Shown here piece after piece: positions 63,557-64,000 of a stretch of DNA of 64,000 nt. The stretch spans positions 16,856 to 80,855 of the forward strand of contig NZ_FUWX01000011.1 of the NCBI RefSeq assembly GCF_900167275.1, in the 5' to 3' direction. The notes beneath the pieces were generated by a model. That model saw only the letters and a list, made by a program, of their open reading frames with translations. It was not told the DNA's origin and did no database searches. The stretch's first letter is position 1. Every line of letters starts with the position of its first letter. Source of the DNA: Cetobacterium ceti (GTDB lineage Bacteria; Fusobacteriota; Fusobacteriia; Fusobacteriales; Fusobacteriaceae). The translations under genes were made by a program, and so were the position numbers.

Positions 63557-64000
63557 CTACCTCCCTAATTTTATAGTTATTCCTAAAATAGCAGCTAGAA
63601 CAATTAAAAGAATAGGAGATAAATTAAAAAATAATGAGCCAATAATTACTCCTAGAAATATAAATTTAGTAAAATTATCAATAAGAGATTTCTTAGATAG
63701 GTTTATAATAGTTTGAAAAATTAAAATGGAAACACAAACACGAATTCCTGAAAAGGCATATTGAACAAGAGGTAAATGGGTAAAATTTTCAATAAAACCA
63801 GCGATTATTTGGATTATAATAAGAGCTGGAAATATAAACCCTAGGGTAGCTATAATTCCACCTAAAATTCCATTTTTCTTCTCTCCAACAAAGGTTGCAA
63901 TATTAGTTGCAATAATTCCAGGGGTACATTGACCAATAGCACAATAATCTGTTAGCTCATCAGTGGTAGCCCATTTTTTCTTTTCCACAATCTCTCTTTG
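63557..64000 (-). CDS. Chromate transporter half-protein, 5' end outside the window
   Basis: Partner of the downstream gene. IGQCTPGIIATNIATFVG is the ChrA signature, and about four membrane helices follow. The frame stays open to base 64000 with QREIVEKKKW, which in full-length relatives lies roughly 30 residues into the protein, so the true start is beyond the window and the GTG at 63988 is only internal. It ends 6 bp before the next gene. Confidence 0.85.
   Translation of the reverse strand, partial: QREIVEKKKWATTDELTDYCAIGQCTPGIIATNIATFVGEKKNGILGGIIATLGFIFPALIIIQIIAGFIENFTHLPLVQYAFSGIRVCVSILIFQTIINLSKKSLIDNFTKFIFLGVIIGSLFFNLSPILLIVLAAILGITIKLGR

Overview
The window is AT-rich chromosomal DNA from a Gram-negative anaerobe, most likely a member of the Fusobacteriales. 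The grounds are the codon and base use, outer-membrane barrels and a fusobacterial-type autotransporter beside clostridial-like enzymes, a tryptophanase, a BMP/PnrA-type binding protein, a SigH-like sigma factor, and MinD/NifX-type iron-sulfur genes without nitrogenase. I cannot name the species.

Layout. 1-0.2 kb: two copies of a 32-nt repeat that may be the end of a CRISPR array. 0.2-4.6 kb (minus strand): penicillin-binding protein 1A, RlmN and an AlaX-type tRNA editing protein. 4.7-5.0 kb: tRNA-Leu(CAA) and tRNA-Ser(GGA). 5.0-12.6 kb (plus strand): a periplasmic-sensor diguanylate cyclase, an acetyltransferase, glycerol dehydrogenase, a lytic transglycosylase, and a sugar ABC transporter without its ATPase. 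A potassium channel follows on the minus strand.

13.5-26.6 kb is a glycyl-radical choline-degrading microcompartment locus of GRM2 type. CutC (all known choline-site residues present) and CutD make trimethylamine plus acetaldehyde. An acylating aldehyde dehydrogenase, PduL and an alcohol dehydrogenase process the aldehyde. Four BMC-H proteins and one BMC-P build the shell, and a DMT-family membrane protein may move choline or trimethylamine. The main operon starts at a promoter with a 20-bp spacer carrying a dyad, the hallmark of MerR control, and a MerR-family gene lies just upstream.

26.8-30.6 kb: a lipidated autotransporter and a small outer-membrane barrel. 30.6-50.9 kb is a single minus-strand run of nine genes that I read as a DNA-phosphorothioate defence island of the Ssp/Dnd-Dpt kind: cysteine desulfurase (SspA), DptF/G/H-like restriction proteins (SspF, G, H), a DndC/SspD-like PAPS-reductase-fold protein with a ferredoxin tail, and two separate pairs of a DUF4007 (SspB-like) protein plus a giant P-loop ATPase (SspC-like). 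DndB, DndD, DndE and SspE are absent. The duplicated B-C pairs around a single D, and a PD-(D/E)xK motif inside the FtsK-like SspH, are the most unusual features of the window.

51-64 kb: proC with a tiny downstream ORF, tryptophanase, a flavodoxin-fold reductase with a BMP-type binding protein, a ferredoxin/Crp-Fnr (HcpR-like) pair behind a palindromic operator, a dicarboxylate/amino-acid symporter, a lipoprotein, a five-gene NifX/MinD/DUF134 iron-sulfur cluster with a natural His tail, a SigH-like sigma factor, and two half-size chromate-transporter genes, the last cut by the window end.
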